A stretch of 64,000 nucleotides of DNA from Nioella sediminis (GTDB lineage: Bacteria > Pseudomonadota > Alphaproteobacteria > Rhodobacterales > Rhodobacteraceae): positions 176,359 through 240,358 of the forward strand of contig NZ_MNBL01000041.1 in NCBI RefSeq assembly GCF_001879695.1. Reading direction: 5' to 3'. Below, piece by piece: positions 27,127 through 35,428 of this stretch (its first letter is position 1; each line of letters opens with the position of its first letter). The notes below the pieces were generated by a model. That model saw only the letters and a list, made by a program, of their open reading frames with translations, ran no database searches and had not been told where the DNA came from. The position numbers were made by a program, and so were the translations under genes.

Positions 27127-27414
27127 ATGTCTGACCTCACCCTCTCGCCTGTCACCCAAAGCCCCCTGACGCCCCGCCGCGAGGCGGAGCTGCGGGGGGC
27201 TGCGCAGGAACTGGAGGCGGCGTTTCTGTCCGAAATGCTGCGCCATGGCGGGCTCGGCACCCCTCGCGACAGTTTCGGTGGCGGACATGGGGAGGATCAG
27301 TTCGCCTCGTTCCTGAGGACCGAACAGGCGCGCGCGATGGCGGCAGGTGGGGGAATCGGTTTGGCCGAATCGTTGTTCAATGCGCTGGCCGCGCGTGAGG
27401 GACCGGCCCGATGA
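27127..27414 (+). CDS. Rod-binding protein (FlgJ N-terminal domain only)
   Basis: A 95-residue protein corresponding to the rod-cap domain of FlgJ: REAELRGAAQELEAAFLSEMLRH, then FGGGHGEDQFASFLRTEQARAMA. The muramidase domain found in gammaproteobacterial FlgJ is absent, as usual in alphaproteobacteria, so another enzyme must open the peptidoglycan. The ATG at 27127 is preferred to distant upstream starts, which read through the fliK leader. The stop overlaps the next gene as ATGA. Confidence 0.85.
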   Translation: MSDLTLSPVTQSPLTPRREAELRGAAQELEAAFLSEMLRHGGLGTPRDSFGGGHGEDQFASFLRTEQARAMAAGGGIGLAESLFNALAAREGPAR

Positions 27415-27758
27415 TCTGGCGGTCAGGCGATTCTCTGGCCGCTGCCGACCGGGCGCTGTCCGGGGTGGAGTCGCTCTTGCGCAGTCAGCGATTCTCCGAT
27501 CTGCCCGCAGCCATGGTTGCGCTGGAACGGGCAATGTACTCACTTCAAGGCGGCGGCATCGACAGATCCGCCGCCGCCCGGCTGACCGATATGCGCCGGC
27601 GCGCGGAACAGGTGAGCACGCTTTTGCGCGCGGTCATGGCTGGGATGCGGGATGCGCGCAACAGCCTGTCAGGCCCATCGGGTTTTTCCAGCTATGACGC
27701 CCAAGGGCGCAGCGGCCATATCGGGCAGGCGCAGACCCGGTTCGAACGCCGCCGATAG
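27411..27758 (+). CDS. FlgN-like flagellar chaperone (tentative)
   Basis: A 115-residue, largely helical protein (GVESLLRSQRFSDLPAAMVALERAM, then RLTDMRRRAEQVSTLLRAV in separate helices). It ends GHIGQAQTRFERRR. Size, helix content and its position coupled to the rod-binding protein suggest a FlgN-type export chaperone for hook-associated proteins. Sequence similarity is weak, so the function is inferred from context. Confidence 0.6.
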   Translation: MIWRSGDSLAAADRALSGVESLLRSQRFSDLPAAMVALERAMYSLQGGGIDRSAAARLTDMRRRAEQVSTLLRAVMAGMRDARNSLSGPSGFSSYDAQGRSGHIGQAQTRFERRR

Positions 27759-27801
27759 CCTGCCGAATTTCACTAAAAACCAGCGGAAAAACCCCGTGAT
27801 C

Positions 27802-27816
27802 TTAGGAGCTTGTTAG
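27802..27816. promoter_or_regulatory. CtrA-box-like site upstream of flagellin
   Basis: TTAG-GAGCTTG-TTAG lies about 158 bases before the flagellin ATG, upstream of the hairpin-rich leader. It has the same TTA-N-N7-TTA-N form as the sites before other flagellar operons. Confidence 0.4.
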
Positions 27817-27860
27817 AGCTTTCGGGCAATGGTTCCCCTGCACCGTACTGGGTGGCGTGT

Positions 27861-27949
27861 CGGGCCGCAAAGGCCCGCCGCAGGCGTCAGAAGACGTTTT
27901 GGGCTGACCTGCGAAGGCAGGTCTGAAACGGGCGCGGAATCCAGGCGCC
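27861..27949 (+). promoter_or_regulatory. Structured 5' leader of flagellin mRNA
   Basis: Three hairpins can form. CGGGCC/GGCCCG is at 27861-27877. GACCTGC-GAAG-GCAGGTC is at 27906-27923, extendable by CGTTT/AAACG (27895-27899 with 27926-27930). GGCGC/GCGCC is at 27931-27949. The leader ends 24 bases before the ATG, leaving the strong GAGGAAGGA ribosome binding site free. In Caulobacter FlbT binds the flagellin leader and controls its stability; flbT is encoded downstream here. Confidence 0.55.
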
Positions 27950-27973
27950 GATCTAACTGAGGAAGGACAAGAC

Positions 27974-29509
27974 ATGTCCAGCATTCTGACGAACACCAGC
28001 GCCATGGTCGCGCTGCAGACCCTGAAATCCGTCAATTCGAACCTGAACAAGACGCAGGAGGAAATCTCGACCGGTAAATCCGTGGCCACGGCCAAGGACA
28101 ATTCCGCGGTCTGGGCCATTTCCAAGGTGATGGAATCGGACGTGAAAGGGTTCAAAGGCATCTCGGAAAGCCTGTCTTTGGGCGAATCCACCGTCGCCGT
28201 GGCGCGCAATGCATCGGAAACCGTGACCGACCTGCTGACCGAGATCAAAGGCAAGATCGTCGCCGCGCAGGAAGAAAACGTCGACCGCGCCAAGATCCAG
28301 ACCGACATCAGCGCCCTGCGCGACCAGATCACCTCGGTCGTCAGTGCGGCGCAGTTCAATGGGCTGAACCTGGTGCAGGGAACCGATGACGTGAATGTTC
28401 TGTCCTCGCTCGATCGGGCGTCGAACGGGACCGTGACGGCCAGCAACATCACCGTTGCGCGGCAGGATCTGACCACAAGCTCCGGGGTTTATGGCAGCGG
28501 CGCATCGCTGGCCACCAACATCACCGCAGGGGCGGCATCCATCGACAGCACCGGGGCGGCGAACTCTGTCGCGCTGACCTATGCCAACACGTCGGGCGCC
28601 GATTCGCTGGAACTGACGATCAACGGGTCCAGCATCACCGTGGCCTTCGACACCGATGCGGCCACGATGATCGACAATGCCGAGGGCCAGATCAACGCGC
28701 TTGGCCTGACCGGAATCACTGCCTCGTCCAACGGGTCGGGTGTGCTAACCCTGACGAACACAAATTCCTTCGACGAATTCACCATCGGCTGGAATTCGGG
28801 CGGCACCGACACCATCGCCATGACCAACAACGGCACGGGTGACAGCGCCGTCGCGGCGACCGGGTCTGACAGCACCACGCTGACCTACCGGGCCGAGGAA
28901 GTGGCCCTGTCGACCAGTGCCACGGTGAACGAGGGCGACAGCTATCGCATCTCGGTCAATGGCAATGACTATGACTATGTCGCTGGCAAGGGTGAAACCA
29001 TGGAGGATGTCGCGCGCGGCCTGAAGACGGCTGTGGATGCGGGCGGGGAAACCGGGGTGACCACCCAGGTGACCGGCAATGCCACCGATGGCTGGAAGGT
29101 TCTGGTCGACTATGACGGCAGCGATGCCACCGCGGGCGCCACGATGACGCTGGCGGATAATGGCCAGGCAGGCGGTACGGCCTCCGGTGGGCTCTTCGGG
29201 CTCGACAATATCGACGTGACCACGGACGCCGGGGCCGATTCCGCGCTCGATAACGTGGAAACGCTGATCCAGAACTCTATTGATGCGGCGGCCAGTTTCG
29301 GCTCGGCCCAGGGCCGGATCGAAACCCAGTCGAATTTCATCGACAGCCTGGTGGATTCGCTGAAAGCAGGGATCGGCACGCTGGTCGATGCCAATATGGA
29401 AGAGGCCTCGGCCAAGCTGCAGGCGCTTCAGGTGCAGCAGCAGCTGGCGACGCAATCGCTGTCCATCGCCAACCAGGCGCCGCAGTCGATCCTGTCGCTG
29501 TTCCGTTAA
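27974..29509 (+). CDS. fliC: Flagellin
   Basis: A 511-residue filament subunit. The conserved N-terminal D0/D1 region (MSSILTNTSAMVALQTLKSV) and C-terminal D1/D0 region (ALQVQQQLATQSLSIANQAP, ending SILSLFR) flank a Thr/Asp/Gly-rich central domain (about 150-400), which is the surface-exposed variable part. Cysteine is absent, as usual for flagellins. It has a strong ribosome binding site and a structured leader. It is followed by flaF and flbT, a typical alphaproteobacterial arrangement. Confidence 0.97.
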   Translation: MSSILTNTSAMVALQTLKSVNSNLNKTQEEISTGKSVATAKDNSAVWAISKVMESDVKGFKGISESLSLGESTVAVARNASETVTDLLTEIKGKIVAAQEENVDRAKIQTDISALRDQITSVVSAAQFNGLNLVQGTDDVNVLSSLDRASNGTVTASNITVARQDLTTSSGVYGSGASLATNITAGAASIDSTGAANSVALTYANTSGADSLELTINGSSITVAFDTDAATMIDNAEGQINALGLTGITASSNGSGVLTLTNTNSFDEFTIGWNSGGTDTIAMTNNGTGDSAVAATGSDSTTLTYRAEEVALSTSATVNEGDSYRISVNGNDYDYVAGKGETMEDVARGLKTAVDAGGETGVTTQVTGNATDGWKVLVDYDGSDATAGATMTLADNGQAGGTASGGLFGLDNIDVTTDAGADSALDNVETLIQNSIDAAASFGSAQGRIETQSNFIDSLVDSLKAGIGTLVDANMEEASAKLQALQVQQQLATQSLSIANQAPQSILSLFR

Positions 29510-29518
29510 GACCGGACC

Positions 29519-29542
29519 GGGCCGGGGGGAACGCCCCGGCCC
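29519..29542 (+). terminator. Strong stem-loop between flagellin and flaF
   Basis: GGGCCGGGG (29519-29527) pairs with CCCCGGCCC (29534-29542) around a 6-base loop. There is no U tract. It may stabilise the flagellin 3' end or reduce read-through into flaF-flbT, so that the abundant flagellin and its regulators are expressed at different levels. Confidence 0.5.
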
Positions 29543-29589
29543 ACCCGTCACCAGACCCCCTGCCCTGACATTCCGGAAGGAACATCACC

Positions 29590-29964
29590 GTGACGTCATC
29601 CTATCTGGCGCAAAGCGCCTATAACCCGGTCCAGTCCGCCGTAAAAACCGCGCGTGGGACCGAACATGCCGCCTTCGAACGGGTCACCGCGCAGCTGTCG
29701 CGCGCCAATCGCCCCGAGGCCAGCGTTGCCCAAAAAGCCAGCGCGCTGCATGACAACCGCCGTCTCTGGACTTTGATGGCCGCCAATGTGGCCGACTCCG
29801 CCAATGCCCTGCCGAAGGCGCTGCGAGCGCAGATCTTCTACCTCGCCGAATTCACCCTTCAGCACAGCCGCAAGGCCCTGTCCGGCGACGCGTCCCTCGC
29901 GCCGCTGATCGACATAAACACCGCCGTAATGCGCGGTTTGCGGGGGGAGGGGCAGGCAGCATGA
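29590..29964 (+). CDS. flaF: Flagellar biosynthesis regulator FlaF
   Basis: A 124-residue helical protein of the alphaproteobacterial FlaF family, which promotes flagellin synthesis or secretion opposite to FlbT. Typical features are the N-terminal YLAQSAYNPVQSAVKTARGTE (as two segments) and LHDNRRLWTLMAANVAD, then LPKALRAQIFYLAEFT. The GTG start at 29590 has GGAAGGA upstream. Its stop overlaps flbT by 4 bases. Confidence 0.94.
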   Translation: MTSSYLAQSAYNPVQSAVKTARGTEHAAFERVTAQLSRANRPEASVAQKASALHDNRRLWTLMAANVADSANALPKALRAQIFYLAEFTLQHSRKALSGDASLAPLIDINTAVMRGLRGEGQAA

Positions 29965-30365
29965 GCGGTCTTGTCCTCAAACTGTCCCCAAAGGAGCGTG
30001 TGCTGATCAACGGTGCCGTCATCGAGAATGGCGACCGCCGGTCGCGCCTGTCCATTGTCACGCCCAATGCCAATATCCTGCGCCTGCGCGATGCCATTCA
30101 CCCGGAAGAGGTGACCACGCCTGTTCGTCGGGTCTGCTATATCGCGCAGCTCGTTCTGTCGGGCGACGCGGAGGAAGAGGAGGCGAAACTGCAGATCCTG
30201 CGCGGGATCGAACAGCTGAGCCAGGTCTTCACCGACCCCGACAGCCGGTCGCAGCTTGCCATTGCCACCGATCAGATCGTGGCGGGCAATGCCTATCAGG
30301 CGCTGAAGGCGCTGCGTACCCTTCTGCCGCGCGAAGAGCGGTTGATGGCGGCGCGTCCGCAATGA
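29961..30365 (+). CDS. flbT: Flagellin mRNA regulator FlbT
   Basis: A 134-residue FlbT family protein, a post-transcriptional repressor that in Caulobacter binds flagellin mRNA leaders until the hook is complete. Recognisable segments are LVLKLSPKERVLINGAVIEN, then RRVCYIAQLVLSGDAEEEEA and IVAGNAYQALKALRTLLPRE. Coupled to flaF and to the following DUF1217 gene by ATGA overlaps. The hairpins in the flagellin leader are its probable target. Confidence 0.95.
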   Translation: MSGLVLKLSPKERVLINGAVIENGDRRSRLSIVTPNANILRLRDAIHPEEVTTPVRRVCYIAQLVLSGDAEEEEAKLQILRGIEQLSQVFTDPDSRSQLAIATDQIVAGNAYQALKALRTLLPREERLMAARPQ

Positions 30366-31159
30366 GCTTCACCCCCGTCATCCCGATGGGGGGATACGCC
30401 GGCTGGCGTTTCCTGAACCGCACCATGGAGCAGCAAAGCGCCAGCCTGGCCGCCAGCCCGTCGTTGCAGCGGGATATGGCATATTTCCGGGAAACCATCG
30501 GCAGCGTCACCAGCACCGAAGAGCTGGTCAAGGACTACCGGCTGTTGCGCGTGTCGCTGACCGCCTTCGGGCTGCAGGACGACCTGCCCAACAAGTATTT
30601 CATCCAGCGAATCCTTGAGGATGGCGTGGTCGAGGAGGACGCGCTGTCCAACCGGCTGGCCGACAAACGCTATCGGGAGTTTTCCGAAGCGTTCGGGTTC
30701 GGCACCGGCCTGCCGCCCCTGTCCCGCCTGCCGGGCTTTGCAGACAGGATTCTCGACCGGTTTCAGGCCCAGAGTTTCGAGCAGGCCGTGGGCGAGGTGG
30801 ATGGTGACATGCGCCTCGCCCTCAACGCGGCGCGCGAACTGCCCGAGCTGGCGGCAGAGGGGGGGAAGAATTCGACCCTGTGGTTCCGGATCATGGGAAA
30901 TACACCGCTGCGAGAGGTCTTTGAGACTGCGTTTGGCCTGCCGTCTTCGGTTGGCACGCTCGATCTCGACCGGCAGCTCGGCATCTTTCAGGAACGGGCA
31001 GAGGACATGCTGGGATCTTCCGATATTGCCCAGTTCACGGATCCCGAACGCATGGATGAGTTGATGCGACAATTCCTCGCCCGCGCGCAGCTTAATCAGG
31101 TGCCGGCAACGACCACATCGGCCTCCATTGCCCTTGTGCTGCTTCAGGGTGGGGGCTGA
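30362..31159 (+). CDS. DUF1217 family flagellar protein
   Basis: A 265-residue protein of the DUF1217 type found in alphaproteobacterial flagellar clusters. It has FLNRTMEQQSASLAASPSLQ near the start and repeated helical segments (LVKDYRLLRVSLTAFGLQDD, then NKYFIQRILEDG). Its exact role is not established; some relatives are reported as hook or filament associated. It is the last gene of the flagellin operon. Its 3' end overlaps that of fliI on the other strand by 16 bases. Confidence 0.8.
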   Translation: MSFTPVIPMGGYAGWRFLNRTMEQQSASLAASPSLQRDMAYFRETIGSVTSTEELVKDYRLLRVSLTAFGLQDDLPNKYFIQRILEDGVVEEDALSNRLADKRYREFSEAFGFGTGLPPLSRLPGFADRILDRFQAQSFEQAVGEVDGDMRLALNAARELPELAAEGGKNSTLWFRIMGNTPLREVFETAFGLPSSVGTLDLDRQLGIFQERAEDMLGSSDIAQFTDPERMDELMRQFLARAQLNQVPATTTSASIALVLLQGGG

Positions 31160-32469
31160 TCTGTCGGCGCTCCGGGCTCCAGCACCTCTGCGAGGCGCAG
31201 AAACGCATCTGCCGCGCCGGAACTGTCGCTGGCAAGGAAATCATCGAGGCCCGGCCAGACCGAAATTGCCTCGTCGATGGCCGGGTCCGACCCCGCCGAA
31301 TACAGGCCCGCCTGCAACATCAGCTCGGCGCGGTCATGGACCCCAAGATGACGGCGGGCGGTGGCGATCAGGCGGTTTTCCTCGGCGCTGGCGGCGCGTG
31401 GCAGGCTGCGAGAGACGGAGCGCAGCAGGTCCACCGCCGGAAAGCGTCCGCGCTCGGCGATTTCACGGTCGAGCACAACATGGCCGTCCAAAACGCCGCG
31501 CAGCGTGTCTGCCACCGGTTCCTCCATATCCGACCCGGCGACCAGCACCGACAGAACGCCCGTGATGTCCCCCTGCCCCGGCCCGCCCGGCCCCGCCCGT
31601 TCGCAAAGCGACATGACCGCCTGCGCCATGGACGCGGGGTAGCCGTTCAGCGTGGCAGATTCGCCAGAGGCGACGGCGACTTCCCGGTGTGCCTGCGCGA
31701 AGCGAGTCACCGAATCGGCCAGCATCAGCACATGCGCGCCCTGATCGCGGAAGAACTCTGCCACGGCCATCGTCGTCCAGGCCGCGCGCTGGCGGACCAG
31801 TGCCGACCGATCCGAGGTAGCGGCAATGACCACGGATCTTGCCAACCCGTCCGGTCCCAGAGTGTCTTGCACGAAATCACGCACCTCGCGCCCGCGCTCG
31901 CCGATCAGGCCAATGACAATCACATCCGCCGCGACCCCGCGCGCAAGGCGGGACAGCAGCGTCGATTTGCCCACGCCGCTGCCCGCGAACAACCCTATCC
32001 GCTGGCCCTGCACGATCGGCAGCAGCGTGTCGAACACCGACAGTCCCGTTGGCAGTCGCGCACCCAAGGCCCGACGGGACGTGGCGGGGGGGGGATGCGC
32101 GCGCAAGGCGCGCGGTGCGGGGCCGGGAAAAAGCGGGCGGCCATCCAGAGGTGCCCCGTCCGGGTCGATCACCCGCCCGATCCAATGCGTCCCCGGTGCA
32201 ACCGTGACCGGCCCCAGATGACGAACAGGATCGCCAAGGCGCAGCCCATCGACACGGCCCTCCGGCAGAACCTGACAGCGGCCATCGACCATACGCACGA
32301 TTTCGGCACGTAGCCCACCCGGAAGGACCACAGCATCACCAAGCGCCGCGACACGGTTCAGCCCCTCGATCCAGAGCGAATCCGCCTGAAGCTCGCAGAT
32401 CTGGCCGAGCGCGTGCACCGGACGCATCTGGCCGATACGGGACAGCAGCGGGTCGAGGAATGTCTGCAT
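31144..32469 (-). CDS. fliI: Flagellar export ATPase FliI
   Basis: A 441-residue F1-beta-like ATPase of the flagellar type III export apparatus. Walker A FAGSGVGKST is at about 161-170, followed by LIGERGREVRDF, the Walker B region HVLMLADSVTRFAQAHREV, and GYPASMAQAV. It works with the FliH- and FliJ-like proteins encoded elsewhere in the window. The ATG at 32469 starts the family N-terminus. It is transcribed alone, divergent from the flgB operon. Confidence 0.96.
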   Translation of the reverse strand: MQTFLDPLLSRIGQMRPVHALGQICELQADSLWIEGLNRVAALGDAVVLPGGLRAEIVRMVDGRCQVLPEGRVDGLRLGDPVRHLGPVTVAPGTHWIGRVIDPDGAPLDGRPLFPGPAPRALRAHPPPATSRRALGARLPTGLSVFDTLLPIVQGQRIGLFAGSGVGKSTLLSRLARGVAADVIVIGLIGERGREVRDFVQDTLGPDGLARSVVIAATSDRSALVRQRAAWTTMAVAEFFRDQGAHVLMLADSVTRFAQAHREVAVASGESATLNGYPASMAQAVMSLCERAGPGGPGQGDITGVLSVLVAGSDMEEPVADTLRGVLDGHVVLDREIAERGRFPAVDLLRSVSRSLPRAASAEENRLIATARRHLGVHDRAELMLQAGLYSAGSDPAIDEAISVWPGLDDFLASDSSGAADAFLRLAEVLEPGAPTDQPPP

Positions 32470-32567
32470 GATCCGGGAACCTTCAGTTGGAAAACGGGAA
32501 CGGCGCTTACGGTTTCTAAAGGAATCATCGTTAAGCCTTGGTGTATCCAATCGAGGGAGAAGCCCCG

Positions 32568-32915
32568 ATGTTCGAGAATTTGGAAATCTTCGGCCTGGCC
32601 CAGGCCCGCGCCCGACACGCCGCTGCCCGGCAGACTCAGGTGGCGATGAATGTCGCCAATGCCGATACACCGGGCTACCGCGCCCGCGATGTCGTCGCGT
32701 TCGAGGAGGTCTTTCGCACCGCCAATGCAGGACAGGACCCCACCCGCCTACCCATTCGCACCATGGATGCAGGCGGCCCCGAATCCCCCAATGGAAACAC
32801 CGTCTCGCTGGAGCTGGAGATGGTTCGCTCCGTTCAGGCGCAGCGCGACCACAGCCGCGCGCTTAACGTCTACCGGTCGGCGATGAACGTGCTGCGCACC
32901 AGCCTCGGCCGATAA
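32568..32915 (+). CDS. flgB: Flagellar basal-body rod protein FlgB
   Basis: A 115-residue proximal rod subunit. The rod signature VAMNVANADTPGYRARDV is at about 25-42, and the C-terminal helix ends with RALNVYRSAMNVLRTSLGR. GAGGGAGAAG precedes the ATG at 32568, so the longer frame from 32538 is not used. It is the first gene of a nine-gene operon (flgB to the second fliL). No TTA-N-N7-TTA-N site was seen in its control region. Confidence 0.94.
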   Translation: MFENLEIFGLAQARARHAAARQTQVAMNVANADTPGYRARDVVAFEEVFRTANAGQDPTRLPIRTMDAGGPESPNGNTVSLELEMVRSVQAQRDHSRALNVYRSAMNVLRTSLGR

Positions 32916-32927
32916 GGAGCGTTTGAG

Positions 32928-33317
32928 ATGAGCTTTTCCACCGCGCTTTCAATTGCCGCAAGCGGCATGCGCAGCCAGGCCAGCCGCATCACCCATGTCT
33001 CGGAGAACATCGCCAATGCGGACACGCCCGGATATCGGCGCAAGCTGATCAGTTTCGAACCGGACCGCGCACCGGACGCCACGCCGGGAAGTGTCACGAC
33101 GGGCCGCGTGCGGCTCGATCAGTCGCCGCTGCCGCAGGTCTATGACCCCGCGCATCCCTTGGCCGATGAGACCGGGCACTATGCCGGGTCCAACGTGGAT
33201 ATGGTCGTTGAAATCGCTGACGCGCGACAGGCGCAGCGCAGTTACGAGGCCAATCTGCGGGTCTTCGATCAGGTCCGGCAGATGTCATCATCGCTCAGCG
33301 ATCTGTTGCGCCGGTAA
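32928..33317 (+). CDS. flgC: Flagellar basal-body rod protein FlgC
   Basis: A 129-residue proximal rod protein. The N-terminal rod motif (SQASRITHVSENIANADTPG) and the C-terminal NVDMVVEIADARQAQRSYEAN helix are typical. It lies 12 bases after flgB, preceded by AAGGAG. It assembles with FlgB, FlgF and FliE on the MS ring. Confidence 0.96.
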   Translation: MSFSTALSIAASGMRSQASRITHVSENIANADTPGYRRKLISFEPDRAPDATPGSVTTGRVRLDQSPLPQVYDPAHPLADETGHYAGSNVDMVVEIADARQAQRSYEANLRVFDQVRQMSSSLSDLLRR

Positions 33318-33329
33318 GGAGGGCACGGG

Positions 33330-33632
33330 ATGGATATCAGAACCTCACTCGCCGCGCAGGGATACGGGCAGGCCCGCAACGCCGCTCGCCCGACCCCGCA
33401 GGATGGCGAGGGCCAGACAGGCGCGGCGGACGTGTTTTCGCAGGCCGTCCGCAGCTTTACCCAGACCGTCCAGCAGGGCGAGGAAACCGCCCGCGCGGCG
33501 CTGACCACCGGGGCCGATCCGCATGCATTGGTGACGGCGCTGGCCCAGACCGAACTGGCCGTGGAAACCGCTGTGACCGTCCGTGACAAAGTGGTCGAGG
33601 CCTATCAGGAAATCCTGAGGATGCCGGTCTGA
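33330..33632 (+). CDS. fliE: Flagellar hook-basal body adaptor FliE
   Basis: A 100-residue protein joining the MS ring to the rod. The C-terminal FliE signature is visible in DPHALVTALAQTELAVETAV and RDKVVEAYQEILRMPV. The N-terminus is divergent and disordered-looking, as usual. Its stop codon shares one base with the fliQ ATG. Confidence 0.92.
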   Translation: MDIRTSLAAQGYGQARNAARPTPQDGEGQTGAADVFSQAVRSFTQTVQQGEETARAALTTGADPHALVTALAQTELAVETAVTVRDKVVEAYQEILRMPV

Positions 33633-33898
33633 TGGATGAGATGATCTTCTTCGACACGCTTCGCCAGGGGCTTTGGGTGGCGGTGGCGATCTCGATGCCG
33701 ATCTTGACTGTGGCGCTCGTGGCGGGTCTGATCGTCGGTCTCTTCCAGGCGCTGACCTCGATCCAGGAAATGACGCTGACCTTCGTGCCGAAACTGGCGG
33801 CGATCCTCGCGGTCTTCTGGGTGTCGATGAGCTTCATGACCCAGACCCTGACCACCTATTTCACCGACCGGCTGATCCCGTTGATGGAGGGCATGTGA
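33632..33898 (+). CDS. fliQ: Flagellar export gate protein FliQ
   Basis: An 88-residue membrane protein with two transmembrane helices (about 14-37 and 48-75). The family motif VGLFQALTSIQEMTLTFVPK is intact. FliP, FliQ and FliR form the export gate; fliP and fliR are elsewhere in this window. It is tightly overlapped with fliE and flgF. Confidence 0.96.
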   Translation: MDEMIFFDTLRQGLWVAVAISMPILTVALVAGLIVGLFQALTSIQEMTLTFVPKLAAILAVFWVSMSFMTQTLTTYFTDRLIPLMEGM

Positions 33899-34623
33899 TG
33901 GACAGTGCCATGGTGGCCGCCCTGACCCGGCAATCGGGTTTGATGCGCGAAATGCAGGTGGTGGCGAACAATATCGCCAATATCTCGACCTCCGGGTTCC
34001 GGGCCGAGGGCGTTGTTTTCGCCGAACATGTGGCCCGGTTGGAGGGTATCTCGGGGGGCGGGCTGTCGATGGCCAATGCCTCGGGCCGGAATATCCGGCT
34101 GATGCAGGGCGATATCGAGCCCACGGGCGGCCAGTTCGACTTCGCCATCGAGGGTGACGGGTTCTTCCTACTGCAATCGGCGGAGGGTGAAAGCCTGACC
34201 CGTGCGGGCCATTTCACCCCGAATGACGCGGGCGAGCTGGTGAATGCCGACGGTCACCTGCTGCTCGATGCTGGCGGCGCGCCCATTTTCATCCCGCCCG
34301 ATGCCCGCAACGTGGTGCTGGCCCGCGACGGGACGCTCTCGGCCGATGGCCGCCCGATCACCCAGCTTGGGTTGTGGCAGCCTGACGATCCCAACGATCT
34401 GCTCCATCTCGACGGGGTGCGGTTCCGCACGGAAGGCCCGGTTCAGCCGATGCTGGAGGCCACAATCCTGCAAGGCTTCGTCGAAAGCTCCAATGTCGAT
34501 CCCGTGTCCCAGATCGCCCGCATGATCGAGGTGCAGCGCGCCTACGAGATGGGGCAGGGCTTCCTTGAGAAAGAGGATGAACGGATCCGCAACTTTCTGC
34601 GCACTGCCGGTGCTCAGGTCTAA
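33898..34623 (+). CDS. flgF: Flagellar basal-body rod protein FlgF
   Basis: A 241-residue rod protein of the FlgE/F/G family. The N-terminal motif MREMQVVANNIANISTSGFR and the C-terminal SSNVDPVSQIARMIEVQRAY are both present, with FAIEGDGFF in the central D1 domain. The ATG at 33898 overlaps the fliQ stop by one base; the longer open frame upstream is the fliQ shadow. Confidence 0.95.
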   Translation: MDSAMVAALTRQSGLMREMQVVANNIANISTSGFRAEGVVFAEHVARLEGISGGGLSMANASGRNIRLMQGDIEPTGGQFDFAIEGDGFFLLQSAEGESLTRAGHFTPNDAGELVNADGHLLLDAGGAPIFIPPDARNVVLARDGTLSADGRPITQLGLWQPDDPNDLLHLDGVRFRTEGPVQPMLEATILQGFVESSNVDPVSQIARMIEVQRAYEMGQGFLEKEDERIRNFLRTAGAQV

Positions 34624-34641
34624 CCAGAAGGAGGCCCGCCC

Positions 34642-35427
34642 ATGCGCGCCCTGATGATTGCCGCCACGGGCATGAGTGCCCAACAGATGCGGGTCGAGGT
34701 CATTTCCAACAACCTCGCCAACATGAACACCACCGGCTACAACGCCCGCCGCGCCGATTTTGCCGATCTGCACTACCAGCAGCAGATGCGCGCCGGAACG
34801 ATCTCGGCGGCTGACGGCTCGCTCGTGCCCGCAGGGGTGCAGCTTGGTCTGGGCGTGCGGCCCGCCGCCGTGTCGGTGACGCTCTCGCAGGGCAGTCTCA
34901 GCCAGACCGGCGGTGATCTCGATATCGCCATCGAAGGCGAAGGGTTTCTGGAGGTCGAACTGCCCTCTGGCCAGTCCGCCTATACCCGCGACGGCAGCCT
35001 TAACCGCACCGGCGACGGGCAGATCGTGACGGCAGAGGGCTTCACCGTCGCGCCTGGTATCACCATCCCCGACGACGCGCGCAGCATCTCGATCAATGCG
35101 CAGGGCGAGGTCTATGCCTATTTCGCCGACCGGGTGGAGCCGGAGCTGTTGGGCCAGTTCAACCTCGTGGATTTTTCCAATGCGCGCGGGCTGGAGGCCA
35201 TGGGCGCGAACCTGTTCCTGGAAACCGCCGCTTCCGGTGCCCCCATCGTGGGCCAACCGGGCGAGGACGGGTTGGGGACGCTCAGGCAGGGCTATCTGGA
35301 GGACAGTTCCGTCGATGCGGTGCGCGAAATCACCGATCTGATCGAGGCGCAGCGGGGCTATGAGCTCAATGCCAAGGTCATCACCGCCGCCGACCAGATG
35401 CTCGGCGCCACGACCCAGATCCGCTGA
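34642..35427 (+). CDS. flgG: Distal rod protein FlgG
   Basis: A 261-residue distal rod subunit, the usual FlgG length. Starts MRALMIAATGMSAQQMRVEV with the SNNLANMNTTGYN rod motif. The C-terminus EDSSVDAVREITDLIEAQRG, then YELNAKVITAADQML, is characteristic. It lies 18 bases after flgF and one base before the flgA start. Confidence 0.98.
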   Translation: MRALMIAATGMSAQQMRVEVISNNLANMNTTGYNARRADFADLHYQQQMRAGTISAADGSLVPAGVQLGLGVRPAAVSVTLSQGSLSQTGGDLDIAIEGEGFLEVELPSGQSAYTRDGSLNRTGDGQIVTAEGFTVAPGITIPDDARSISINAQGEVYAYFADRVEPELLGQFNLVDFSNARGLEAMGANLFLETAASGAPIVGQPGEDGLGTLRQGYLEDSSVDAVREITDLIEAQRGYELNAKVITAADQMLGATTQIR

Positions 35428-35428
35428 T

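Noticed and set aside
27022..27543. N-terminal extension of fliK to 27543
   Set aside because: It would run through the divergent FlgJ-like and FlgN-like genes; the ATG at 27021 has a good ribosome binding site.
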